Source of the DNA: Bacteroidota bacterium
GTDB taxonomy: Bacteria > Bacteroidota > Bacteroidia > NS11-12g > UBA955
Reading direction: 5' to 3'
Assembly: GCA_947450015.1 (NCBI GenBank)
Contig: CANFUB010000024.1
Location: forward strand, 1 to 16,675
Length of the DNA: 16,675 nt
Of the stretch, positions 1 through 7,387 are shown piece after piece; the first letter of the stretch is position 1; each line of letters opens with the position of its first letter. The notes under the pieces are model-generated. The model did no database searches. It saw nothing but the letters and a program-made list of their open reading frames with translations, and was not told the origin of the DNA. The position numbers were made by a program, and so were the translations under genes.

Positions 1-344
1 AACATTTCACCATGTTTATCCCAAGAAAAAGGCAGTTTATTGGTTAGATTGAGAAATTCGTCGTTCTTAGCTAATGCCGTATAAAAATCTGTTCTTAACA
101 ATACTTCTGTATTGCGAATGACATTTTTATTTGGGAAGTATTTTTCTGTTTCAATTTCTCTTTCACTTTCTAAATAAGTGTTAAATTTATCGAGAAATTG
201 CAGGTTGAAATAGTAAAACAAGTAGTATTCCTTGAAGCGGGTATCTAATTGTTTTGAAAATAAAGGCAATGCGTGAGAATCTTGTTGTGTATAAGCGTAC
301 AACTGCTGTAGGACTTTGATGCGGATATTCCTGCGAGATAACAT
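1..344 (-). CDS. nusB: transcription antitermination factor NusB, N-terminal part (cut by window edge)
   Basis: The reading frame enters the window edge at base 1 without a stop, so only the N-terminal ~114 residues are visible. They begin MLSRRNIRIKVLQQLYAYTQ, which matches the typical start of Bacteroidetes NusB proteins (ML(S/N)RR..RIKV.Q.LYA). NusB is an RNA-binding helical protein that pairs with NusE (ribosomal protein S10) in rRNA antitermination; Bacteroidetes members are longer than the E. coli protein. I chose the ATG at 344 because it gives the family's usual N-terminus. An in-frame ATG at 383 would add 13 residues (MANFAPQLFVHSF) that do not look like the family. The frame was translated by eye. 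NusB identity rests on the N-terminal motif only, since the C-terminal half lies outside. Confidence 0.8.
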   Translation of the reverse strand, partial: MLSRRNIRIKVLQQLYAYTQQDSHALPLFSKQLDTRFKEYYLFYYFNLQFLDKFNTYLESEREIETEKYFPNKNVIRNTEVLLRTDFYTALAKNDEFLNLTNKLPFSWDKHGEM

Positions 345-497
345 GAATGAATGAACGAATAATTGAGGGGCAAAATTAGCCATTATTATTGGTTAGACAA
401 AGAAATAAATAAGTTTAGTTGTTGTAAATGCAACTTTACTTCAAATAATATAATCTGTGAGCCTTTGCTATTGCTAGCGTAAAGATAGCACTAAGAC

Positions 498-1160
498 CTA
501 TTGCTTTGGTATATAATTATACTCTAATTTTATTTCTTCCAGTGTTTTTTTTACGACCTTTACCTGCATTTTAATGTCGCTATAGGGGCGGTTAGTCGTT
601 TTATTTTTGGGTTGTTTAACCACACTATCAATCACATTCAGACCTTTCATCACCATGCCAAAAACAGTGTATTGGTTATTTAAACCTTGGGTGCCAGATT
701 TACTATGACAGATGTAAAATTGGCTACCGCTAGAAGCTTTTAATGGGTTTACGGCATCTGCTAAACGGGCCGCAGCCAAGGCGCCACGGTCGTGCTTGAT
801 ACTATCACGGATCTCTGCTGGAATGGTATAACCAGGGTCGCCAGTGCCATCGTTGGTACTATCAGTGTCCTTGGTATTAGGGTCGCCACCTTGTATCATG
901 AATCCGCTGATGATTCTGTGAAAAGTTGTATTGTTATAAAACGAATCTTTTGCAAGTTTTAAGAAATTTTCTCTGTGCAATGGTGTTGCTTTATACAGCC
1001 ACAAATACATATCGCCATATTGGGTTGAAATCTGAATGATTTCTTCTTGAGGAACAGGTGGATCCACAATGGTTTCAATAATTGTTTCTTTTTTGCAACT
1101 ATTGAAACTTAAAGCCAATACAGCACTTAGCAAAGTGCACTTCACAAAATTTCTAAGCAT
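498..1160 (-). CDS. cyclophilin-type peptidyl-prolyl isomerase lipoprotein (copy 1)
   Basis: A 220-residue protein that should catalyse cis–trans isomerisation of X-Pro bonds in exported proteins. Residues 1–21 form a short hydrophobic signal ending at Cys22 (FNSC|KKE), a loose but acceptable Bacteroidetes lipobox, so it is probably membrane-anchored in the periplasm or at the surface. The cyclophilin fold fills residues ~40–205 with the signature blocks FHRIISGFMIQGGD (Arg and Phe of the active site), GSQFYICH and NNQYTVFGMV. It lies 6 bases downstream of a very similar gene (1167–1865); both proteins end in NYIPKQ and are almost identical in the core blocks, so they are tandem paralogues and probably co-transcribed. 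The start is an ATG directly in front of the signal peptide. Family assignment is firm; localisation is inferred. Confidence 0.93.
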   Translation of the reverse strand: MLRNFVKCTLLSAVLALSFNSCKKETIIETIVDPPVPQEEIIQISTQYGDMYLWLYKATPLHRENFLKLAKDSFYNNTTFHRIISGFMIQGGDPNTKDTDSTNDGTGDPGYTIPAEIRDSIKHDRGALAAARLADAVNPLKASSGSQFYICHSKSGTQGLNNQYTVFGMVMKGLNVIDSVVKQPKNKTTNRPYSDIKMQVKVVKKTLEEIKLEYNYIPKQ

Positions 1161-1166
1161 CTTTAT

Positions 1167-1865
1167 TTATTGTTTAGGGATATAATTAAATTCAGTGATG
1201 ATTTGACTAAGCGTTCGTTTCTCAACCGTAACTTTCATCATAATATTATTAATCGGGCGGTCGCGTTGGTCTTTGGGTTGCTCGGCAATACTGTCAATGA
1301 TTTCCAAACCTTTTATTACGATGCCAAAGACAGTATATTGATTGTCTAAAAACGAAGTGCCGCCTCTACTATGGCAAATATAAAACTGAGATCCACTCGA
1401 TGCTTTTTGAGGATTGTTGGTTCTGGCTGCTGCTAAAGCACCACGGTCGTGGATTATTGTATCTCTAATTTCAGCAGGAATCGTATAACCAGGACCACCC
1501 ATACCATCGTTATATGGATCATTGTCTTTACTGTTTGGGTCGCCACCTTGAATCATGAAACCAGAAATAATTCTATGGAAAGTGGTGCTATCGTAATAAC
1601 CTGCTTTGGCTAGTTTTAAAAAGTTCTCGCGGTGAAGGGGTGTAGCTTTGTATAGCCAAATATACATATCGCCATATTTAGTGCTAATCTTAACAATCTC
1701 TTCTTGTTTCTCTTCAGGAGCCGTTGGTTGCTTTTCAACCTTACTTGTTTCTTTTTGTGTAGCGCTAGAAACATTTGTTTTTTTCGATTTACATGCAACG
1801 ATAAAAACCAAAGCAATGCTTAATACTAATATTATTTTTTTTGTCATAAAATTTGTTCTATTCAT
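1167..1865 (-). CDS. cyclophilin-type peptidyl-prolyl isomerase lipoprotein (copy 2)
   Basis: A 232-residue paralogue of the next gene downstream. A hydrophobic stretch (residues ~11–24) ends in the lipobox IVAC (Cys25), followed by a Lys/Glu/Gln-rich linker (residues ~26–55) and then the cyclophilin domain with FHRIISGFMIQGGD, GSQFYICH and DNQYTVFGIV. It should be a lipid-anchored prolyl isomerase in the cell envelope. The ATG at 1865 overlaps the stop of the upstream gene by 8 bases (ATGAATAG), an arrangement compatible with translational coupling. A second ATG at 1847 (MTKKIILVL…) would give a more classical lipoprotein signal and start 10 bases after that stop, so either start is possible. 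The main differences from copy 1 are the longer linker and a shorter loop after GALAAAR. Function is sure at family level; the client proteins are unknown. Confidence 0.92.
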   Translation of the reverse strand: MNRTNFMTKKIILVLSIALVFIVACKSKKTNVSSATQKETSKVEKQPTAPEEKQEEIVKISTKYGDMYIWLYKATPLHRENFLKLAKAGYYDSTTFHRIISGFMIQGGDPNSKDNDPYNDGMGGPGYTIPAEIRDTIIHDRGALAAARTNNPQKASSGSQFYICHSRGGTSFLDNQYTVFGIVIKGLEIIDSIAEQPKDQRDRPINNIMMKVTVEKRTLSQIITEFNYIPKQ

Positions 1866-2436
1866 AAATCATTACAAACTGCAATTCTTTCATCAGCTTG
1901 CCATAATAGGTTTTCATATACTTTTCGATGGTATCCATTTTTTTGTAATACTGACACATTTCGAAATAAAGCACATCGAAAATGGTAGAACTTACAAATG
2001 GTACTTCTTTTTTAAAGCCACTGATGCAGAGGGCCCCTGTTTTCTTAAGCATCTTTTTAATGTGGCGCTTATCAATATTAAGGGTTTGGCAACTGCCCAA
2101 ATGAAGAATTTTATTTTGTAATTTATTTTCCGACATCGTAGCCAATTCATCGAGCGACAAAATTGTTTTTTGATTCAATTTCAAGCCGTTTGGTACACCA
2201 TGAAATGCTAAATAAAATATACTAAACTGGTCGTAAATTTTCTTTTCGTACTCCTTAATTCTATGCTCCAACTCTTCGGGGGTACTGCAATGCCTGTGAA
2301 TATATTTTACTTTCATGCCACTCGCAGTCTCCATAAAACGCAAAGCATTTTCAATGGTGTCTTTTTGACGAAGATCGGGATGCCAATCGCCTTCAATGCA
2401 AAAAATCTGTTTGGTATAACTATTCGCTGTTTTCAA
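1858..2436 (-). CDS. uncharacterised CHAT/caspase-like protein (DUF6642-like), TTG start
   Basis: A 192-residue soluble protein with no signal peptide or membrane segment. I do not recognise a characterised homologue; it resembles from memory a family of unknown function (DUF6642). Visible blocks are IFCIEGDW near the N-terminus, KYIHRHCSTPEEL (~44–56), FYLAFHG (74–80) and LHLGSCQTL (111–119). A strand ending in His-Gly (His79) followed ~37 residues later by a strand ending in Ser-Cys-Gln-Thr (Cys116) is the layout of the His/Cys dyad in CHAT and caspase-like (clan CD) peptidases, whose Cys motif is often SACQT. A cysteine-peptidase-like fold is therefore inferred, not proven. The only start that keeps the IFCIEGDW block is TTG at 2436; the frame above it reaches a stop near 2478 with no ATG. 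Its stop overlaps the start of the cyclophilin gene by 8 bases, which suggests one transcript. Confidence 0.75.
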   Translation of the reverse strand: MKTANSYTKQIFCIEGDWHPDLRQKDTIENALRFMETASGMKVKYIHRHCSTPEELEHRIKEYEKKIYDQFSIFYLAFHGVPNGLKLNQKTILSLDELATMSENKLQNKILHLGSCQTLNIDKRHIKKMLKKTGALCISGFKKEVPFVSSTIFDVLYFEMCQYYKKMDTIEKYMKTYYGKLMKELQFVMIYE

Positions 2437-2543
2437 ATAAAGTAGGTCTAGAAAAGGTCTGTAATTTTCTTCAAATTAATAAAATTTTTACCGTTTTTTT
2501 ATGGATTAAATTGAAAATACAAAATAAAAATATGTTAAATGTA

Positions 2544-4661
2544 TTAATTGTGATTTGTAAAAATCAGATTTAAAGAGTTTTGTATATTTTCTCTATTGTG
2601 GAATTCTTCCATAAATACAGGACCGTTTTTACCCAATGCCATTATTTCATCATATTGTTGGGTAAGCAGTGCTTTAATTTGGTCAACATCCTTGCTATCA
2701 CTTATAATTTCATACATTTTACCGAAGTTACCATTCTCAATCTGTTCTTTAAAACCATTAATCCTTGGCACTATCACAGGAATACCCAAATAAGCACATT
2801 CCATGCTGATAACTGCATAACCTTCGAAACGGCTTGGAAAAACACCGATATCAAAAAGTGGTAATATTTTTTCCGGATGCGTTGTCTTACCCAAATAGGT
2901 AAGGTTGTTTAAGCTCTTCATTTTATCCGCTATGTCTTCTAGCATTGGCCCAGAGCCAGCGATGATAAAATGGTAATCCTCTGCATTGCTCATTTTACTT
3001 GCCAATTCAACAAACAAATCGGGGCGTTTTTGTTCATGAAACCTCCCCAAGAATCCAATGATGCGTTTATTAGGGTCAATGTTTAAGTTTTGCAATGCCT
3101 TCGCTCTATTAATTTGTGTGTTTTTAAAGTTTGCAAAATCTATCATGTTATAAATAACGTGAATCTTATCGGCCTTTTCGCTGTATTTCTCTATCAGTAC
3201 TTTTTTCCAAAATTCACTTGTTACAATTCTATTCTGTAGATAGGATTGATAATTGAATGCAGCCTCAAACCAGCCATTCTCATCGTATTCTTCACAATGC
3301 AAGACATCGTATAGAATGGTATTGGGCATTTTTTCGCGAATGAGTGGTGCCAATAAATAAAGGAAAGGATTGCTCATAATGACGATAATTTGTGGTTTCT
3401 CTGTTTTTATTAACTCCCATAAGGCTAGCAAACGCGGGTAAGGACCATCAGCAATTTCATCGAGGGCAAACTGTTCAGTTGCAGTTTGACCATATTTTTC
3501 TCGTAGAACGCCAGCAGTATCATCACTATTATTGACAACATCAATTATTTTAAAACCGTTTTGTTGAAGGTTTTTTTCGTAATCTAACAATATGTTTTCC
3601 GCACCTCCAGTATGCCACCAAAAATGACCGCATAAGGCGGTTTTATTGACTTCTAGAATAGGTTCTAAATCTTTATCCAGTGTGAGTTTAAAGCCTGTTT
3701 TAAAACCTGCCATTTTATGGGCTTTGGTTAAACCTGTGTCATTGTTGTTTTTTCTTTTAGCAAAAACAGATGGTAAAAAAACATACAATAATAAATCACT
3801 TATTCTCAGATTTGATGGGTTTCGCTTGGTGAGCAGCTTAATGATTTTCCTAAAAACTTTTGAAAAGAAACCATAATTACTTTTGAATTGAAGGTTGTCC
3901 TTTTTGTAATTTTTTTGCGATCTGCCCAAACCAAAAATGGAAGTCCAGTTGGCGCGATAGGCAAGGAGGGTTGATAAATTCCCCTCTTCTTCATTTCGGG
4001 TAACCAACGAACGAACATTTTGACGGTAATTGAAAATTACCTTTTTAATGGGCACACCAAAGTAACCTTTTCCGATGGCTCTTTGCCAAAAATCCCAATC
4101 TTCAAATAATTTTACTTGTGATGATAATTGATGGGTTTTCTGTCCATTTAATTTATTCCATAAAGTCCTTTTAACAGGCGATACAGCCACGACATAGTTG
4201 CTTAAAAAAAGTTCCTTTGCTGAGTAGTCGTTCATAATATCAACGCCATTTCTGTAGCCAAATTTGCGCACACTTGGATACACCCAAGAAGCATTTGGGT
4301 AGGCAGCAAAGGCCATGTGACAGTGCTTTATGAAATCAGGTTCTAACACATCATCACTGTCTAAACAAACTAAATATTCGCCAGTGGCGATGCGCGCTGC
4401 CACATTTCTTGTTTCAGCCAACCAACTGTTTTTTTTGTTGCGAACAACTTTTAATTGCAATGTTATATAAACAGATGTGGCAATTAATTGGTCGATGATT
4501 TGAATGGTATTTAAATCTGTTGAGCAATCATCTACAATGATAATTTCAAATGTCGATTTATCGAAAGTTTGTTTATCAATTGAGTCGAGTGCCTCGAACA
4601 ATAAATTGCCAGTATTATAGACTGGAATTATAAAGCTATAAAGTGGTTTGTTAGTAATCAT
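2544..4661 (-). CDS. two-domain glycosyltransferase (GT2–GT4 fusion)
   Basis: A 705-residue cytoplasmic protein joining two glycosyltransferases. Residues ~5–230 are a GT-A fold GT2 domain: FIIPVYNTG, VDDCSTD (Asp44/Asp45), LDSDD (101–104) for nucleotide-sugar/metal binding, and a likely catalytic acid in EDWDFW (187–192). A basic linker with a hydrophobic patch (~285–300) follows. From ~343 to the end is a GT-B fold GT4 domain: GHFWWHTGGAENI glycine-rich loop, IGFLGRFHEQKRPDLF (535–550), AGSGP (568–572) and the EX7E motif (Glu613…Glu621). Both domains keep their key residues, so it probably adds two sugars in succession. It is the last gene of the glycan operon and overlaps the upstream glycosyltransferase by 11 bases (ATGATTACTAA). 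The donor and acceptor sugars cannot be read from sequence. Confidence 0.93.
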   Translation of the reverse strand: MITNKPLYSFIIPVYNTGNLLFEALDSIDKQTFDKSTFEIIIVDDCSTDLNTIQIIDQLIATSVYITLQLKVVRNKKNSWLAETRNVAARIATGEYLVCLDSDDVLEPDFIKHCHMAFAAYPNASWVYPSVRKFGYRNGVDIMNDYSAKELFLSNYVVAVSPVKRTLWNKLNGQKTHQLSSQVKLFEDWDFWQRAIGKGYFGVPIKKVIFNYRQNVRSLVTRNEEEGNLSTLLAYRANWTSIFGLGRSQKNYKKDNLQFKSNYGFFSKVFRKIIKLLTKRNPSNLRISDLLLYVFLPSVFAKRKNNNDTGLTKAHKMAGFKTGFKLTLDKDLEPILEVNKTALCGHFWWHTGGAENILLDYEKNLQQNGFKIIDVVNNSDDTAGVLREKYGQTATEQFALDEIADGPYPRLLALWELIKTEKPQIIVIMSNPFLYLLAPLIREKMPNTILYDVLHCEEYDENGWFEAAFNYQSYLQNRIVTSEFWKKVLIEKYSEKADKIHVIYNMIDFANFKNTQINRAKALQNLNIDPNKRIIGFLGRFHEQKRPDLFVELASKMSNAEDYHFIIAGSGPMLEDIADKMKSLNNLTYLGKTTHPEKILPLFDIGVFPSRFEGYAVISMECAYLGIPVIVPRINGFKEQIENGNFGKMYEIISDSKDVDQIKALLTQQYDEIMALGKNGPVFMEEFHNRENIQNSLNLIFTNHN

Positions 4662-6636
4662 TTCCTATTTCAAAATATTTTGAGGAACGCGAAAGGTTGA
4701 TGTTATAAAAAGGATCGTTATGAATGATATCATTCCATTTTTCAATGAAATAATTTTTCTCTAAATTTTGATTCGCTAATGACTTTTTGCTCAGTATCGG
4801 ATTACCTCTGGTTAAACATTCATAATGGTACATTTTTACCCAAGGTACATATACGTTGTATAAGCCATGTGAGATTAAACGGCAACAGAGTTCTACATCG
4901 TTGCAATCAACCGCCAGCTGCTCATCAAATCCACCAATGGCTTCAAATCTATCCTTCTTAATCATCATACATGCTCCCGTCATAGCAGCGTAATTTGTTA
5001 CACAATTGGTATTGTTAAAATAGCCTGCGGTGTCTTTGTGTGAACCCGAATAAACATGTGTTCCTGTTTCATCAACAGAAAGCACAATGCCAACATGTTG
5101 AAGGGTATCGTTAGGGTATAAAAGTTTTGGACCAACAACACCCACATTTTCTAACTGGGCAATTTTTAATAATTCTTCAAATAGATTTTCAGAAATTAAT
5201 TCTGTGTCATTGTTTAAAAATAGCAAGTAGTCGCCATTTGCATATTTAACAGCTTTGTTGTTGAGAATAGAATAATTAAACGGTATGTCTAATCTAAGGC
5301 AACGAACTTTTTCAGGATAATTAAACTCCCATTGTGCAACGGTGCTGCTAAAACTTTTTTCTGTGCTGCCATTATCGATGATGATAATTTCGAAATTTTG
5401 ATAGCTAGATTTTTCGAAAATAGAACGGAGGCAACTGTCTAAAATATTGGCTTTGTTTCGGCATGGAATTATAATGCTAATCAAATCATTTTCTTTCAAA
5501 GGAAAATGAGGCTCAAAACTACCCAGCGATTCTTCAGAGAGCTTTGCAAAGGCCATTGGATTTTTAGTTTTTAAATAAGCATCAAGTACATTGTGATTGT
5601 TGAGTATCTTTTTGAAATTAATCGACTCAGGGAATTCGTGGTACAAAATTTTTGCAATATGATGAACCTTGCTAGCACGATTGCTAAGCTGTAAAATTAA
5701 ACCGTATACATTCTGAACCATTGTGCTGTCGATGGTTTTCCAAAGCGTTTTTGAAACAAGAAAAGTGTTCCCAATATAATTTCTTGACAAGATTGTATGA
5801 GGGCTCCAATTGGGCTTAAAGTAAGGGTTTTCTGTTTGGTCAGTTGTTTCGAATAATGGATTTATAAAGTCATTATCAGAATAAATAAAATCAACATGCT
5901 TTACCCCGTTAATGGAATTAATGTATTCATAAAAACAATTGGGCGCTAGTACACAAGCTAAATCTGTAAAGATGATGTATTCGCCAAGAATAGAGTTTGA
6001 ATTTGTATTCAAGTCGGCCAAGGCCATGGCACGGTATTTCTCATCTCTACTAATAACTTTACTAAGAGTATAGTGAATTAAATTACTATTGTCATTCACT
6101 AAAAAGCAGACATTAAATTTTGTGTAAATCTGTTTTTCAAGTGCATTTAAAAAATCATTTAAATGTTTGAAATTATCATTGTCTACCCGCACATACAATT
6201 CTAATGAGGGTGATTTGGAAAAGTTGATAATGTTTTCACGCATGGCTTTTAAATCGCTAATACGCGGAAATTTCTTTTCTTTATAAAGCTTGTAATCTTG
6301 GTTATTTTCAGAAGGTTTAATGCCGATTATTCGGTTAACTTTTCCAAAAATTAAATTAAAAAGTTGTAATGAGAATTTTTTAATGAGCAGCAGTCCAGGT
6401 TGCGAAAAAAGAAAGCGTATGCGTTGGAAAAATCGCCACTTATCACTTTTTAAATAACTATCACTTGTTAAAATTAATTTCGTTTTTGTAAAGAAAAGAT
6501 AAGCTTTCCAATAAACACTTCCCTCAATTTCCTTGATTCTTTCTTCATAGATTTTAACAGCATTCAACAAGGCCGTATGATCTACTTCATGCTTGTTGAT
6601 TGGGTTGTTTTCAATGTTTTTTTCAGAATCTTGCAT
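4651..6636 (-). CDS. large GT2 glycosyltransferase with a degenerate N-terminal GT domain
   Basis: A 661-residue protein (from the ATG at 6636). After a charged N-terminus with a short coiled-coil-like segment and a YWKAYLFFTKTK stretch common in polysaccharide-locus transferases, residues ~145–340 resemble a first GT2 domain of the WbbL/rhamnosyltransferase type (YSDND…NPYFKPNWSPHTILSRNYIG). Its usual DDGS and DHDD motifs are replaced by NDNS and TDLA, so it is probably inactive. Residues ~385–640 are an intact second GT2 domain: ISIIIPCRNK, IIIIDNGST (421–425 for DNGST), LLFLNNDTEL, VVGPKLLYPNDTLQHVG, MTGACMMI, GGFDE, and NDVELC (~579–584) as the probable catalytic-base region. The ATG at 6636 lies 4 bases after the ATPase stop; an upstream TTG at 6651 would overlap that gene and adds only MTIKV. 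It probably transfers a sugar to the growing glycan exported by the neighbouring ABC system. Confidence 0.9.
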   Translation of the reverse strand: MQDSEKNIENNPINKHEVDHTALLNAVKIYEERIKEIEGSVYWKAYLFFTKTKLILTSDSYLKSDKWRFFQRIRFLFSQPGLLLIKKFSLQLFNLIFGKVNRIIGIKPSENNQDYKLYKEKKFPRISDLKAMRENIINFSKSPSLELYVRVDNDNFKHLNDFLNALEKQIYTKFNVCFLVNDNSNLIHYTLSKVISRDEKYRAMALADLNTNSNSILGEYIIFTDLACVLAPNCFYEYINSINGVKHVDFIYSDNDFINPLFETTDQTENPYFKPNWSPHTILSRNYIGNTFLVSKTLWKTIDSTMVQNVYGLILQLSNRASKVHHIAKILYHEFPESINFKKILNNHNVLDAYLKTKNPMAFAKLSEESLGSFEPHFPLKENDLISIIIPCRNKANILDSCLRSIFEKSSYQNFEIIIIDNGSTEKSFSSTVAQWEFNYPEKVRCLRLDIPFNYSILNNKAVKYANGDYLLFLNNDTELISENLFEELLKIAQLENVGVVGPKLLYPNDTLQHVGIVLSVDETGTHVYSGSHKDTAGYFNNTNCVTNYAAMTGACMMIKKDRFEAIGGFDEQLAVDCNDVELCCRLISHGLYNVYVPWVKMYHYECLTRGNPILSKKSLANQNLEKNYFIEKWNDIIHNDPFYNINLSRSSKYFEIGNDY

Positions 6637-6640
6637 AACC

Positions 6641-7387
6641 TTAATTGTCAAATAAATGATGGTAACGTTCGCCTACTTCCTTTACTGGGCCTACAAACTC
6701 AACAGTTCCATTGTTTACGAGTGCTGCTCTGCTGCACATATTGCTTACTTCTTCAAAGTTGTGAGAAACAAAAATGATGGTGGCACCATTGTCTTTAATT
6801 TCCATTACTTTTTTCAAACACTTTTGTTGGAATCCTAAATCGCCAACAGATAAAACCTCATCAATCAATAAAATTTCGGGTTGTTTAATAATGGCAATAC
6901 TGAATGATAAACGACTCATCATGCCGGTGCTATAGCGTTTTACTTGCCAATGAATGGCCTCGCCCAATTCTGAAAATTCGATGATCTCTGGCAAACGTTG
7001 TTTTATTTCAGCTTTGGTCATGCCCATTAATGCGCAAGACAATCTGATGTTTTCTATGCCTGTTAATTCTTGTTCTAATCCAACACCCAAACCCAATAAG
7101 GGCGCTACAGCTCCAAAGAGTTCTATCTTGCCTTTATCAGGTGTTATAATGCCTGAAAGGGCGCGCAACAAAGTGCTTTTTCCTGAACCATTTTTTCCAA
7201 GCAATGCAAACGATTCACCTTTATTTATTTGTAGGTTTACATTTTTAAGTACAAAGCTTTTTTGGAGTAATTTGTACTTGCCCGGATGAAGTAAAAAATC
7301 CTTCATGGAAACAAAACCATTCTCTTGAACATAAAAGCAAATGTCCACATCGGTCAAGCGTATCATTGGTTCTGCCGTTGGTGTCAT
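6641..7387 (-). CDS. polysaccharide ABC exporter ATP-binding protein (Wzt/TagH-like, no carbohydrate-binding tail)
   Basis: A 248-residue ABC ATPase that powers export of a glycan across the inner membrane together with the permease encoded just upstream. Motifs: Walker A GKNGSGKST (64–72), the subfamily's altered signature YSTGM (152–156) in place of LSGGQ, Walker B ILLIDE (172–177) and the H-loop VSHN (His199). The sequence GVGLEQELTG…NIRL is also typical of the Wzt/TagH/RfbE group. It stops right after the nucleotide-binding domain, whereas Wzt proteins that recognise a modified glycan end have a C-terminal carbohydrate-binding domain and are usually ~400 residues or more. The start overlaps the permease stop as ATGA, indicating translational coupling. 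Whether the substrate is O-antigen, capsule or another glycan is not decidable here. Confidence 0.95.
   Translation of the reverse strand: MTPTAEPMIRLTDVDICFYVQENGFVSMKDFLLHPGKYKLLQKSFVLKNVNLQINKGESFALLGKNGSGKSTLLRALSGIITPDKGKIELFGAVAPLLGLGVGLEQELTGIENIRLSCALMGMTKAEIKQRLPEIIEFSELGEAIHWQVKRYSTGMMSRLSFSIAIIKQPEILLIDEVLSVGDLGFQQKCLKKVMEIKDNGATIIFVSHNFEEVSNMCSRAALVNNGTVEFVGPVKEVGERYHHLFDN

Noticed and set aside
466..490. Inverted repeat TGCTAT…ATAGCA as a terminator after the cyclophilin gene
   Set aside because: The stem is only six bases with a 13-base loop, and no T-run follows on the minus strand.
1648..2121. 157-residue plus-strand open frame opposite the cyclophilin and CHAT-like genes
   Set aside because: It lies antisense to two genes with clear protein-family motifs, has no recognisable domain, and its composition is that of a reverse-frame shadow.
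3646..4018. Short open frames on both strands inside the GT2–GT4 gene
   Set aside because: They fall in the linker region of a well-supported 705-residue protein and show no motif of their own.
6634..6651. TTG at 6651 as the start of the GT2 glycosyltransferase
   Set aside because: It adds only five residues and overlaps the ATPase gene by 11 bases, while an ATG at 6636 sits 4 bases after the ATPase stop, a normal operon junction.
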